Assembly: GCA_905250125.1 (NCBI GenBank)
Contig: CAJNOL010000017.1
Span: 124,001 to 188,000 of the forward strand
Reading direction: 5' to 3'
DNA length: 64,000 nt
DNA from: Rotaria sordida
Lineage: Eukaryota; Rotifera; Eurotatoria; Philodinida; Philodinidae
Under the pieces are notes generated by a model that saw only the letters and a program-made list of their open reading frames with translations, ran no database searches and had not been told where the DNA came from. Shown here one piece after another: positions 1-17,957 of this stretch. Numbering within the stretch: position 1 is the first letter of the stretch; each line of letters begins with the position of its first letter. Made by a program: the position numbers and the translations under genes.

Positions 1-3000
1 AAAAAAAACAATTCCATATGACACGAATTCTTACTGAAGATCTTGAGGTGATAGTAGAATAAAAAATTTCGCTCTTGGATATGAGCATACCTCGGAAAAA
101 ATTAGTTAACTAATTAGCTAATTAAGTTTAATTAGGTGTAAGCTAAAGAAAATAAAGCAATTACTATTGCTAATGTATATAGCTTTTTTTGTATAAATAC
201 CATACTAACAGAATTATCTAATCAAAGTGAATAAAGATGAAAGTTACAGTAAATGTATATTTATGAAAAAAAAAACTAATAATAGAATTTACTGCATCAG
301 AGAGCAAGATAATAGAGTGCACATTATTCTTTAATGTGGACTTGACGATGGTTTATTATAAGAATGAATTGAGTTATCATATTTATGTATTCAGTCTAGG
401 TGATATCAATATAAAATGAGAAATTATAAAATCTTGTAAATATTTTATTATCGAATTCAATCATAATAAAATAAAATGTTGATTCGATACATTTACAAGT
501 AATTAAATATAAAGTATTACCTATAAAAAGAGAGATGATCAGGTAAACATCAAGATGGTTTTTCTAATATTTTTTATAGTAAAAGAAATTTCGTTTAACG
601 AATTCACTATTAATTTTGTTACTTCTGTATGTTAGTATCGAAACAGCATAGAGGATCAGTTTTTTTTTGTAAAGATAATTTATGATTTCTTTAACAAACT
701 TTATTTATGTAGTGTTTTAATTGGATGATATCAATTTTATGTTATGTACTGATTATTTAAAAGAAGCACGTGTTTAAAATAAAAATCCACATGAAATTTC
801 GACGAATCTTATGAGACATAAAAATTCTTGATAGAAAATCTGATTGTATGAATTGACGGCCTTTTATGAGTCCTATCAAAGAGATCATAAACATTCTGGT
901 TTTTTTTAAATGATCATCTGAGTAAAGATGTATACAATCAAAAAATAGAAACGTACCACGTCTGAAGCAGAACCATGAGAAAAACAGTTGCTTGAGTCGG
1001 AACTAAAAATTGTACTTAAATTTTCTATGACTCTTAACGAATTATGTTAAAAATCACACCAATCAAAACAAAATTCAAGAGAAATGGCGAAAAAAGGAAC
1101 GAGGTAACATTCACTGAATGATTCGATCAGAACATAAGTACTTGAGACTTTTTAGATTTCATTTAAATAAATTCTGAAATAATTTTGTCTAACGAGAGAA
1201 GATTACCAACTATTCAATTGCTTTTTAGCCAAAGCCTAGTGGATTATAGGTAATTGACCATGCTGGTTCTGAATATTGACATCATTTTTGCCGCTAGACC
1301 TTCAAAGAGCCGGTTTTCTATAGTGAAAAACTTTTTCCATCAAAATGTATTTTTGATGTGTCCAATTCATAAAGTGCTTCGATTTGAGTATAGAAAATTA
1401 TTTTATTCAAAATTTGAATTATTACAGTGGAAACTAGAGAAGTAACAAGTTTGTAGTACTTGAACTTCTATAGGTTTTTCATACTATTAGATATCACTGT
1501 GTTGAATACGCATTGCTATTACACTATATTATGTCTAGACATCAATAACACACTCTGCAGCTTGTGAGAGAACTCCAAATTTTGATCTTTCGAGATCCGA
1601 TGATGAACAAAAATTCACAAGGACTTTATCTTACTCAAAGTTTTTTTTAGATTAAGAAGGGTGTAAGATGTAGATGAAGACGAAGTCTTTATTCTATCCA
1701 CACCCACGTTCTTTTTTTGAGTGACGGGTAAAGTGATATCTAAACTTAGGTTGACATTAATTTAATCCGACAAGCAATTTTTAATATTGACAGGATTCAT
1801 GGTCACTAAAGTTTCGCACGAAGAGAAATAATAAGAAAATAATCACTACTTAAACAAGTGTAAAATAATTCTTTTCCTGATAATCATAAAATGATGTTGT
1901 TAGAAAAACGAAAGGACAGATTATAATAATATAAATGAATATAGGTTAACAGTTGAAGAGAAAATCTGAAAATATGTCGAATAATATCTAAAACAAAGTT
2001 AAAAATAAAACATAGAATGTAAGTGTTGAAAGAAAAGCGTAAGAGATAATAAGAATTAAAACTGCTTACTTTTCCAGCCTCCTCTATCATGATTCAAGTT
2101 TTGAAAAAAACAAAGGTTTTTATACTCAGCTCGAGGCGCTCAAATACATTTTTTGACGAAGAAATTTTTTGCTATAGAAAATTGGACATTGGGAGGCCTA
2201 TCAGAAAAAATTATGTTGATATTCGGAATCAATATGGTCGATTACCTATAATTCACTAGGTTTCGGGTAAAAAGTGATGGAATAGTTGGGGATCTTTCCT
2301 TGTCATTAAATGTTTAAATACTAAATTTCAATTTAAAGTATATTAAAATCTCTCTTAAATGAATACCGTCGTCATTATTGAGAAATGTTTCTGTATGAGA
2401 GATGCTATATATTTGACTACAAAATAAAAACAAGTTGCAGAATATAAGTTTCTTTACTAGTTTTGAAATAATTAGAGTCAATTCTCTGTATTGTTCATCT
2501 TCCTTCATTTGAATATTGATAAACCTAAAGTCTTTTCAACAAAAAATTCAAAACTTTGCCTTGTTTCATAAAGTTCTATATTATTGTTTCGATCTCGATA
2601 TACGCAAATTTGATAAACGTTGCTGTACCATTCATCAAGTATTATTATGTCAAAACCTTTGAATTTGTGTTTGATATTTTGATTTTACTATGTTTGATAA
2701 TCATATAAATATTCTTTTGCTTTTTGTTTTAAAAAATTAGATACACAGAATAAAGTGAAATATTCAATTTTTCAGTTAATTCCTGTTGTGATGAACCATT
2801 ATTACCGTTGTTATCATTAATTTATTGAATTTTTTTCATTTAATTTAAGATGTTATTGTAATGTCATTGCTTTCCTTGATATGTACAGTAGTGTCCTACA
2901 CGGGTACAACTTTTTGCAACCGGACCGGCACCTTTTTATACCCAAGCCTAAACCGATCCCGGACTCGAGCTAATCGACATTCCACAGATACTTTCACAGT

Positions 3001-3922
3001 ACTGTTTCCAAACTTTTGTTTTCTATGAAAAAGTATACTTATTATTTAGTTTAAAAAAATTTCTATTCAAGAAAATGAATTATTCATGTATTCTTATATT
3101 TTAGAATATTAATTTTTATTAATTATAGTCCTGGGGAACTTTTAATTTAACATTATTCTCTTCAATAAATAATACAAATTTATACAAAATTTAATTTTGT
3201 TCAATTTTATTCAATTATAAACATAAGTTTTGAATACAATAAAAAAAAATTTAATAATAGCGAATAACATCTCTTGCTTTTATTATTTCTTCTAAATTTT
3301 CCATGAAAATTAAAATTTCCATTCATTATTTCGAATATCTGCGAGAAAAAGAAAAAGAAAAGAAAGATACTTTCATAGTTTTGTTTTAAAAAGACAGAAA
3401 AAAAAGAACGTCTTTCATATTCTTTGTTTACATTGTCGTTTATGTTCTCTTACTTGTCTTAATACATACAAGAAGAACCAGCACAAAAAGAAAAGGAAAA
3501 AATTTGACAAAGACACACCGAGCAATAAGACAAAAAAGAAAAAGAAATATTGAATAACATTTAAACAAACGAACAAAGCATCAAAGATACAAGAGATTGT
3601 ATCTATTGATATGCACATTATTAGGGAATAAATGTTAAATTATCAACCGTGTACAGAGGACAAGAAAAAAATAAATAACAAGTTTTATTAACGTACAGGT
3701 GCATATATATTTATTTTTTATATTAATTTTTTTCACTGCGTACATAGACATTCAAAATTTGAAGAATATTTCGATATATTCGTTTAGTAGTATACAAAGA
3801 ATTTAATCGAATAAATACGTAAATAAACCAAGAAAAGGAGAAAACGAGAGAAAGACATGCAACTATTGAACAGAAACTTGAAGTAATAAAAAAAAAAAGA
3901 AGAGGAAAAGAAAAACAAAATT
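1..3922. other. Intergenic region, no gene supported
   Basis: AT-rich sequence with only short open frames (all under 70 codons) that lack splice context or recognisable protein. A GC-richer patch at about 2895-2975, with words such as ccggaccgg and ccggactcgag, resembles the dispersed repeat found in several long introns further on. 3' flanking sequence of the NEDD4-like gene lies at the right end. Confidence 0.6.
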
Positions 3923-8975
<5,053 letters not shown>

Positions 8976-11553
8976 TTATATGTTGATAAATATGTGAACT
9001 AAAAAGCAAAAAAAAAAAATAAACAAATATGACTAAAATCCAAAAGATTATTTATTAATAGTGAGAATCATCTTTAAATGACACAAGATAAATATAAGAA
9101 ACAAAAAAGAAAAAAGTAAACATAGATATGTTAACACTGAAAATAACGATGTGACGAATAAGGTTAAAAAAGAACCATGTTGTAAAGTACGTAAGTGCAA
9201 GAGACTGACAAAAAAGAGAATACGAGTAGAGTAGATTTTTAACTTTTTTTTTTTTAACGAAATGTCTCAAGTATTTAACCAATCAGAATAATAAGTGAAA
9301 ATAGTTGTCGCAAGTTAACAAAGATAAAGAAAAAAAATAATGTTCTTTTTTTTTCGTAAATTAAATATTGATAAATTAAAAATAAAGATGATATGATGGT
9401 TAATAGCAACAATGATAAAAATAAATGAGATAGAATTGAGTTTTTCTTATTGCATAGATTTGTTTGAATTAATTAAATAGAAAAAAGATTTTGCTAAAAT
9501 TTGATTGAGTTTGACAAACAAGTATATAAAACTATGAACGTTCTGCATACTGCTTGAATTACTTATTACATCCCATATGTATATGTGAAAAGTAAAAATA
9601 ATGTTATTGTTGTTTAGAAATGTATAATACTAGTTTTGATTCTAATCTCACGAGATTGAATCAAGACCGAAATTTGAAATTCATGTTTTTCTGTGAAATT
9701 CCAAATCAACGATTCCGATAAGTTTCTGGCCGAAAAACTCGAAAAAGTGATAGGAACAGGGATCTCAATTGGGAGAGAGTTTTCTTCTCTATAATATTCG
9801 ATTTTCTGCCAACTTTTTGCAACTTTGTGGTAACTTCGGATAAAAAACGAATTTTGAAACATCATTTTTCTTTTGTCTGGCAGAAAGTGAAATAACAATA
9901 TAAGTAGACAATGTTGTTGCGAAGTGAATAGGATTTAGGAAAAACCGAGTCACGAAGGGTTTTGTTCTTCTCTCCTCTTTCGATCACCACTTCTAGCATT
10001 CCGATAATGAAAGTATTTTCTGCCAAATTTTTGGTCTCTTATCGACAACCCTGAATAGAAATTCGATCATCAGATTTCCGCTTCTAAGTTTTGACTATTT
10101 TCTCGAGTTCTCTGGCCGAGAATAGCCCATATTACCTGGAAAATTGAAAAACAAAAAATATTTTTACATCCTATACTTGATTCTATTATAAGATTACGTT
10201 TGATTTAAAAAAAATGAAGGAAATCATATCCCTTATATAAAATATACCTTGTAGTGAACATTTCAATTGCTATCTTTTGATACAAAAAAAAGGTTTCCCA
10301 ATGAAGTAAAGGATAGAGGAAATATTTGGGAAATACTAGTAGTGCAATTATTCTTTTTGCCCACACTTTCTATATCCAAAAGACATGACTACCAAAAGTG
10401 GCATTCTTCGAATGAATAAATCAAAAAAAGAGTATTTAACAATGTTTTCGATTGAATGTAAATAAATTTTTAGATAATTTTCTATTAGCTCAAACAAGAT
10501 CGAAGTTGGTGCCTGAAAAACTTAAATTACCGAATCTGCATTTTGAATTATTGGAACTATGAACAAGGTATAGGTGTGTGATTGAGGGTGACATAAGGTC
10601 TTTCTCCTCTGACTCTCACACATTCTCGTTTTTAACATGTATCCATCATCACTGACAACACTATGTATCATACAAAAATTGTGAAGAAATCAGATCAAAT
10701 ATACGATCGCCCAGAACGAAGAATTCTACAGTTAGATACTGTCAGAAGTTGTCGGATCTGATAACTGGAAAGTGTTGGATACATCTAGAATTCTATGGGA
10801 TCATATTGAATGTATATCTGGACGTCAGACATTGTTTGACTTCCTCGAGTCCCTTCCTCTCGTACAATTGGCTGAGATTTAACACTTTAAATGTATTTTA
10901 TGTTAACTTATTATTAAATTCAATTGTTGAATAATAAATTTAATATGAAGAAACAAAAAAATAGAATTAATAATTTCGTTGAGTTGTATCACTCTCATTG
11001 TCGTTTAGGAACATGAAAGTTTAACCCTAAGTTATTGACAAACGGCTTCATATCATCATAAAATCTATTATAAATATATTTCACATGTTGTCTAATAATT
11101 ACAAAAAGCAAAACTAGATAGTTTAATACCATTGGATTTCGTTGAATTCAACGAGTTTTCACTGTCGAATAGTCTGTGGATCCGATGATGTAATCTCAAC
11201 CAAGGACAACTTCTTCATCCTCTTCTGTTGTGTGTCATCAGTTCTGACAGCAACTATCTAATAAACTCTATGTCTTATTGATAAAAAGATGTTTGTTTAA
11301 ATGTTCATATGTTCAATACATGCATAATATTCTATGAAATTTCCTTTTTTAACCATATATTCTAATTTTTAGGATAAAACGAATAGAATGCTAAAAGAAC
11401 GTTGCTATTTTTCAGATTATTCGATTTTTCATAATCTTTTTATTTAATAGAAATAGATTGAATAAAAAGAAAAGATATTTTATTTTAAAAATAAAGTAAT
11501 TATCAAAATACAATTTAAAATCAATATTTCATGGAGATATAACAATTACATAT
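8976..11553. other. Intergenic region between NEDD4-like and phospholipase B genes
   Basis: No convincing coding sequence. The first part holds the NEDD4-like 5' flank, with a polypyrimidine-AG acceptor at 8999-9000, 23 nt before the start codon. The stretch 9640-10140 is less AT-biased than its surroundings and has an open frame of 94 codons on the minus strand, but it shows no splice structure or family match. The right end is the 3' flank of the phospholipase gene. Confidence 0.5.
8999..9000 (-). promoter_or_regulatory. Splice-acceptor-like site in NEDD4-like 5'UTR
   Basis: On the minus strand a run of ten T, then gctttttt and AG, sits 23 nt upstream of the ATG. It has the form of a strong 3' splice site. 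It marks either the end of a 5'UTR intron or a spliced-leader addition site. Confidence 0.45.
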
Positions 11554-13399
11554 TTATTCAAAAGAAATACGTGTACCATGTGTTTTTGGAATATCATTAT
11601 TAATAGAACAATTTGATTTTAAATTTAATCGATTCCATATTTCAACGTCATCATGGTCATCTGGATATATTGGATCACTAAAACCATTTATATGTCGTCG
11701 TCCAGCTCCATGAATAAAAACACGAATTTGTTGTCGTTTACTAATAGTCAAAATTAAAAGTAATATAATTAAAAGAAAGAAACTCGCAAAAACAACTAAT
11801 TGCATCTTGCTAAATGATGAATCAGAATGTGATTTATGATGTTTATGATGTTTAGTTGTATTATCATCTGGTGTCGAACTCATGAATGAAGTATGATGTG
11901 CTGTTTGAAGCATTGTTGAACGTTGATGATATTCTTTTAATGCTTCAGCTGAATTGTTATTAGTAAATATATATGGATATTTTTCTGTAGGACAATTTAA
12001 TGTTTCATTTATATGCCAATACCATTTTTTACCACCAACAGGTTCAAGCATATTATTCCAAAGTGCAAGTGCAGCTTGTGCATGACCTTTGCCTAAAAAA
12101 TAATAATCATAAAATAAACTCTTAAAATGGTATAAAATTTACCGCTAAAATGGAAACAATCTGGTGCAAAATAACTAAAATCAATTTCATTATTAAGTTT
12201 TAATGGTAATTTAGTTTTTGCCATAAATGGTTGAATAACAACAGTAAAATCAGAACGATTATCATAACGACCTGAATTAACTAATTCCACAAGTACTTGA
12301 TGATATTGTGGTATATAATCATCTAAAATTTTAGTTTGGTTTGGCGTTGGAAAAGCAGCACATGGACATGTTCGTTTATGAAGTGTTTGACAAACAAAAC
12401 CACCACTATTAAGATCTTTTATACCACGAACATCAAGTACAAGAACAAGATTAACAAATGTACGTGGTAATGGTGCATTATATAATGTATCAATTGTATC
12501 ACGTATATAACGTAAATATTGTTCTGGTGTATGTTGTTTTATATCTGAATCTTCACAAAAGGTACATAAATCATTACCCTAAAGAAAATTAAAAAACAAC
12601 AAAGATTAAATTTAATTAAGAAAAATATAAATTTACGCCAACAAAAATTGTAATAACTTTCCAATCATTATCCCAATCGCACAATTTTTCTTCTTTCATT
12701 CGATTCATAAGTAATCTAGCTTGATCAGGCATATGAAATGAATGATCACCTGATTTAGCTAAATAAACAAATAAGGATTGACTTATTCAAAAACACTCTT
12801 TTCAATAAGTATAAATACTTACCAACATTGAGGTGATTATTTTTAGCGTCTTGACCATTAAGAAATATAACTGATACTTTTGTAGAGAAACCCTTAAGTT
12901 CTGGATTGTATTGTCGTAAAATATTGGGTAATGAAAGAACTTTTGAATATGTATAATCTCCACCTATCGACCAAGATACACCTATAAAAAAAACAATTTC
13001 CAAAAAAATATTATGTAAAACAGGAAAAAAAACAAACAACATCTAACCTCGATATTCGAGGACTAAACCAACTGGAGTAAGTGCGTGAGCACCTAAACCA
13101 GCTGTTAAACTATCACCTATAGCACCAATACATTTAATATCACTTGGTCGAAGTTTATGTACTGATGTTGGAACAGTAGGATCTTTTATAATTGGACACG
13201 GAAAAACTTCATGTGGTTTACCATAAAGATAATCTGGTTGAGAAAAAAGTTTGAATGACCATGCAGCATATTCTTCAAGAAACTTTTCATCTTGACTAAG
13301 TTCCTCAATATAACTTGTATAATTATCAGCATCAAGAGCGCAATTTTTATTGATAATGAATAGAAAAAAAACGACAGTGACAAGGATGAATTTTATCAT
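11554..13399 (-). CDS. PLB1: Phospholipase B1-like, single GDSL domain, membrane-anchored
   Basis: GDSL-type esterase related to membrane-associated phospholipase B, which removes fatty acids from phospholipids at the outer cell surface. Exons: 13399-13048, 12981-12823, 12758-12637, 12578-12143, 12092-11554; 1608 nt, 535 aa. Seen: signal peptide (residues 1-20), block I GDSLTAG with nucleophile Ser97, [11 protein letters not shown], block III GGND at 211-214, and the catalytic D351-x-x-H354 in [11 protein letters not shown]. These are the PLB1 signatures. Residues about 453-473 form one membrane helix followed by about 60 cytoplasmic residues; a His/Lys-rich linker precedes it. Vertebrate PLB1 carries four such repeats, whereas this protein has one complete catalytic unit. 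Predicted type I membrane ectoenzyme. The start is the only upstream ATG that gives a signal peptide. Confidence 0.92.
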
Positions 13400-15707
13400 T
13401 GTTGTTATTAAAGCTGTCGTCGTTGAATATTTCGACTCTGTGTATTAATGTAAATGAAATAGCAAAACTATAACCTCTTTTATCTAAATATGATAAATAG
13501 ATAAGAAAAATAATGACAATGATTCGACAAAAATTATCTTCATAGGTAAGAGTTTACAACTATATAAAAAATATGTTGATAAAAAGTAAAAACTGATGAA
13601 AGAAAAATAAAAGATATGTGAAATTTTATGTTGGACAAAATTTCCGATGTAAATTCTTTTTTATTCTGAATTCTATTATCAAATATGATATTATCATTTT
13701 CTTTTTAAATTATATATCATTCATTATACGCATATACAGTAAAAATCTTTCTAATGCGGATATCATTGAGACAAGTCAAAAGTGATCATTATTGAGAGAT
13801 TTTCAGTTTCTTGTTTTTTTTTTTGAAATCTGTAAGTATTCAGTTGCACACGGTAATCTTTTTCTTCTTTCCAACAATTTAATTAATTAAACTTTTTTTA
13901 ATCAGAGGTAAATCAACACGTGTTTATATGATTGGATGTTGCTAACTTTTAGTACAAAAAACGACAAGATGTTAAACTAAGCACTGTTGTTATTGGCCAA
14001 TGTTGTTTATTTTTTCTTTTAAATATTTATGACTAGTTCATTTCGTTTTTCAATATATGTTCCATGATCATTTATCATAACGCAATACACATGACATCAT
14101 TTTTTATCTTGTCGTGTACATGAGTGATAGAACATATTATTCACACTACAGAGATTGTCATTACTCATAGGACTAGAAATAAACACCTACTACTTAGGAT
14201 AAGAAGGTAGTCATATTTGAGAGATTCATCCTTAGCGAAATTTGCCTGAGTGGATTATAGGTTGGCTAGGATAAAGAGGCTTTACTGGATAAACTATATT
14301 TCCCGAGATTTAATCATGAATATATTAAAACTGGTCTCGTACTTATATCTAGATAATTTTATTTATCAAGTCTTTTGTTTTTACATATATAAAAGGTGAA
14401 GAAGGACTTTTGATAATATACTCATTCAACTCAAATGAGCAAATATTTTTTTATATATCACTTATGATAAAGTAAATTTAATGTTACTGTATCTTACATT
14501 GTATTCGATAGACTTATCATTGCTAGTAATTTTTTAGAATATTTTAATTGTTTAACATATTCAACCTTCTTTTTTAACTATTTTTATCATATTGGTTTAA
14601 TGTATTCAATTTTCTATTAAAGATTAACATTTGATATGAATAATGAATGTATCACATTGTACATCTGAATTCATAATAAACATCACATTGTTAGAAATTG
14701 ACTATGAAATCTATTTGAAGACTGAAGATTTATGTCGATTGTATTTTATTAATACAGATATATAACCAAGAATATTCTAAGGCTGATAATTCAAGAGACT
14801 GATTGAAAGATTTTGACTTAAGTTGATTAGATTTAGCGAGGTTAAACAAATTTTTGAGAATAGGCGAGCAAAGAAAGTCAATAAAACATTGGAACTCCGC
14901 TGGAGGCGAAACGAAAATTTTTCAAGATTGAGAGGATCACTCCCACTCGGAACACCCTTGTATATAGCGTATGTCACACATGAGATTTTAAAGTATAATG
15001 GTTGTTTCTTTTTTGTGAGAAATTGTGTTTGATGAAAAGTAAAGGATTTTGTTGTGAAGTTATTTGGTTTTAGTCATACCAAGATCAAATATTGAAGTCG
15101 AGATATTCAAACTTCTATTATAAATAATAAATTCAATTTAATTACAATCTGTTAACCTTTTTCATTAAGAAGAAATAATATAACAATATTTGCTTATATT
15201 TTGAGTTTTATTTTGTGCTTTTTTACGTAATGAATCAATCTGTTTTTTAAATCATTGTACACATAATTTGTAACACAAACTATACTTTCTTATTATTTCT
15301 ATATCGTTAAAATTAATCACTAGTTCGATCAATTTATCTACTATAATGTGAAAATTATTCAACATTTTCCACCAACCTATTATGATGATACCTCTATGCG
15401 ACTGTTTATTATAGTCAACATGAGACTTCTACGCACTAGTCAAAAAAAAAATTTCTTTTCAGTTTGTTCCCTTCATATGAGTCTTGATGGTAAATGTTAT
15501 TGTCAATATACGTCTCTTTATTTCGTCACGTTTTTTTTTAAAAGCAAACATCCAAAGTAATATAATACAGGAAAAAATCTTAGATAAATTTCACGATATA
15601 AGAGAACGTTAAGCAAGGAGTATATAGAAAAAAAAATATTTGTCTATAGCTCGGTTTTATAAAAGCATACACAATCATATTGAAATAACAAAAGCAAAAA
15701 TATCATC
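13400..15707. other. Intergenic region between divergent PLB1-like and EF-hand genes
   Basis: AT-rich sequence with no supported gene. It must hold the promoters of the divergent phospholipase (-) and EF-hand (+) genes. A TATA-like gtatatag lies at about 15618-15627, roughly 80 bp before the EF-hand start. Confidence 0.5.
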
Positions 15708-16025
15708 ATGTCTTCTGCACGTGAAGCTGCTAGTGCTTTACCTTCAAATTTTGATATGAACGGTTTAACAAATGCATTTAGCAATCCAATACAAGCATTT
15801 CGTATGTTAGATAAAAACAATGATGGTCGTGTAACAAAAGAAGATTTACAATTATTATTACAACAATTTGGTATAAATGGTATGGCAGCTAAGGTTTTAT
15901 CAAAATATATATTTAAACAATTAGATGCTAACGGTAATGGTACAATTGAACCAAGCGATCTTGTACATGCTAATGGCATACTTTCAAATCTTTTAAAAAC
16001 AAAACAAGGCGGTGGTGATTATTGA
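15708..16025 (+). CDS. Small two-EF-hand calcium-binding protein
   Basis: Intronless 105-aa protein. Two EF-hand loops can be read: DKNNDGRVTKED (residues 35-46) and DANGNGTIEPSD (73-84). Both have acidic or amide side chains at positions 1, 3 and 5, Gly at 6 and a hydrophobic at 8. Both end in Asp rather than the usual Glu at position 12, which in other EF-hands shifts selectivity or lowers calcium affinity; that consequence is inferred. No signal peptide or membrane segment, so it is probably cytosolic. I cannot assign an orthologue; calmodulin-like and parvalbumin-like lineages are possible. A TATA-like box lies about 80 bp upstream. Confidence 0.85.
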   Translation: MSSAREAASALPSNFDMNGLTNAFSNPIQAFRMLDKNNDGRVTKEDLQLLLQQFGINGMAAKVLSKYIFKQLDANGNGTIEPSDLVHANGILSNLLKTKQGGGDY

Positions 16026-16496
16026 TAATAAACAAACTAAATTGAATTGATTTTGTTTATTTATTTGTGTGTGTAGTGAAAAATTATCTTATGCAGTTCA
16101 ATTTTTTTTCTTATGAAATTCGAAATATTCTTCATATTCTCGAGTATAAAACATAAAAAATAAGAGAAAAATACAATCAATCATTTGATCGTCATATCAA
16201 ATTCTAAAGCTATCGATATTTTTTAAGTATGAATGGATATCTGTTTCATATTATTTTTTAGTCAAAAAAAAAACAAGAAAAAAGATAGGCTTATTGATTA
16301 AAACTAAAGTCTACAATATTCGAGTAAATAATCTAGACAAAATGTTATTAATATGAACGTGCAAATATTATGTTAACAATGTTTTGTTGAGTATTTGCTT
16401 GATTACTTTTCATAAAAATTCAATATCAATATATTTCTTCGAAGACGAAAATTTGATAAAAATCTAATAGTAAAGTTTATATGACATGTTGATAGT
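16026..16496. other. Short convergent intergenic gap
   Basis: 3' flanks of the EF-hand gene (+) and MIA40 gene (-). AT-rich, no open frame of interest, nothing else seen. Confidence 0.5.
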
Positions 16497-17432
16497 TCAT
16501 TCTTTTGTTTTTCTTGCTTCATTCATACGTTGACGTCGTGCTTCTGGATGATTCATTTGTGTCATATTCGATTTGATTTCAATTTCTTTTTCATTGATTT
16601 TATTAGAATGGTTGTTGTTATTATTATTGTTATATAATTTCGGATATTGTATAAAACAATTTTGCATTTTCATAAATTCTATCATACATTCAGAACCTTA
16701 AGGAATATCAAGTAAACATTGAATATGTAAAACGAACTCCTTTACTCAAGACTACATGTCAAGAGAAGTATAATTAATTTTGTGTTTCATGTTAATCATT
16801 TTATTTTTCTTTGAAATCAACAATGAGTAAATCGTTTTATTATTCTATAATTTGCTTTATGATTTCTTCAGGAACCGTTGGTAAAAAAAATGACGAGCTC
16901 TTTTCTGAGAGAAATCCAAGATATGGCTAAATCTCAGATAAAATCGTACTTTAGTTATGACATTTTCTTTTCTGCATGTCTTTTTCTATAGGTTCGAATC
17001 TGTCGCACATATCAAACTTGAAAGTTGAATTGAATTACTCAGGAATTAGGAAAAAAAATTTGCCCGCATAACTAACTTTTTGTATCTACGTTTAGACATT
17101 CTGTTTTAATCTTCTTTGACCGAAACGATAAATTGGATGGACTCAATTTTTTGCATATGTTTACCTTTTGGTTCTTTGTTACTATTTTGATAACAAGAAA
17201 ATGCAGCACGAAATTGACTCGAACAAGGTCCAATAGCTTGTGTACCCAAACATGGACAATCCCATAAAATAGTTCCATTAGATTGAACAGCACCTTCATT
17301 TAAATTTTCATTATATATATCAATCCATAATTGTTTTATATATAAATCATTTTCATTTGGTGTTATACTATTTCTATCAGCAAAAATAATTTTATGTTGT
17401 TCATAATTATTAGTTCGATTACTAATTGACAT
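16497..17432 (-). CDS. CHCHD4: MIA40/CHCHD4 mitochondrial intermembrane-space import oxidoreductase
   Basis: Receptor and disulfide donor of the mitochondrial intermembrane space, which oxidises incoming twin-Cys proteins and is re-oxidised by ERV1/ALR. Exons: 17432-17165 and 16696-16497; 468 nt, 155 aa, with a 468-bp intron. Seen: the redox pair C59-P60-C61 in WDCPCLG, followed by a twin CX9C helix-hairpin with C70/C80 (CSSQFRAAFSC) and C93/C103 (CMIEFMKMQNC). This is exactly the family layout, as is FIQYPKLY after the last Cys. The tail is Asn-rich, then charged. There is no transmembrane anchor, so it is the short metazoan form rather than the anchored fungal form. It starts 69 bp from the divergent gene on the other strand. 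Confidence 0.95.
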
Positions 17433-17501
17433 TAATGTAATCTATTAAAATATATCCAAATTAATAATGCGCTCTTTTTAAATTATATGATTTTTTAAAT
17501 T
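17433..17501. promoter_or_regulatory. Probable bidirectional promoter, 69 bp
   Basis: Only 69 bp separate the ATG of the MIA40 gene (-) from the ATG of the next gene (+). Both promoters, or at least both 5'UTRs, must overlap here or lie inside the neighbouring gene. It is very AT-rich and no specific element is recognised. Confidence 0.45.
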
Positions 17502-17957
17502 ATGAAAGAATTAATATATAAAAATCAACTATTATTTAATAATAATAATGAAATACAACATTATCAAAAGCTTTATGATTCATTAAATCAAAAACAATTG
17601 AATAATGATAAATTATTTTCAGTACTAAAAATAAATGAGAAAAAACCGATAATAAGAAAAACAATTGAAAATAATTGGGATACAAAAATTCATCGAATTA
17701 ATAAACATTCTTATATCGTTTCTATTGATAAATTAGAACAAGAAAAAGAATTTCATTCAGAAAAATCAATATTAAAAGATATTCATACAGAATTTATTCA
17801 TAATAAAGAAAATCTTTTATCAAGTCAAGGTTTTATTCATATAAAAGAATATGCTCTTGATAGTTATGAATGTCGATGTCATGAACATAAAGATCTATTA
17901 ACTGATGAAGACATTAATAATAAAAAACATTTAATTGATTATAAACTAGAATTTTAG
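17502..17957 (+). CDS. Hypothetical protein, 151 aa, divergent from MIA40
   Basis: Intronless ORF of 151 residues with coding-like AT-rich codon use matching neighbouring genes. It is charged, lysine/glutamate-rich and likely mostly helical. It has no signal peptide or membrane segment. A Cys/His cluster sits near the end (YECRCHEHKD). I do not recognise a family. The short shared 5' region with MIA40 suggests co-expression but gives no function. It could also be a lineage-specific protein. Confidence 0.6.
   Translation: MKELIYKNQLLFNNNNEIQHYQKLYDSLNQKQLNNDKLFSVLKINEKKPIIRKTIENNWDTKIHRINKHSYIVSIDKLEQEKEFHSEKSILKDIHTEFIHNKENLLSSQGFIHIKEYALDSYECRCHEHKDLLTDEDINNKKHLIDYKLEF

Noticed and set aside
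9614-10140. 94-codon minus-strand frame and weak inverted similarity around ggccga words
   Set aside because: No ATG-to-domain signal. The inverted similarity fails when extended beyond about 25 bases.
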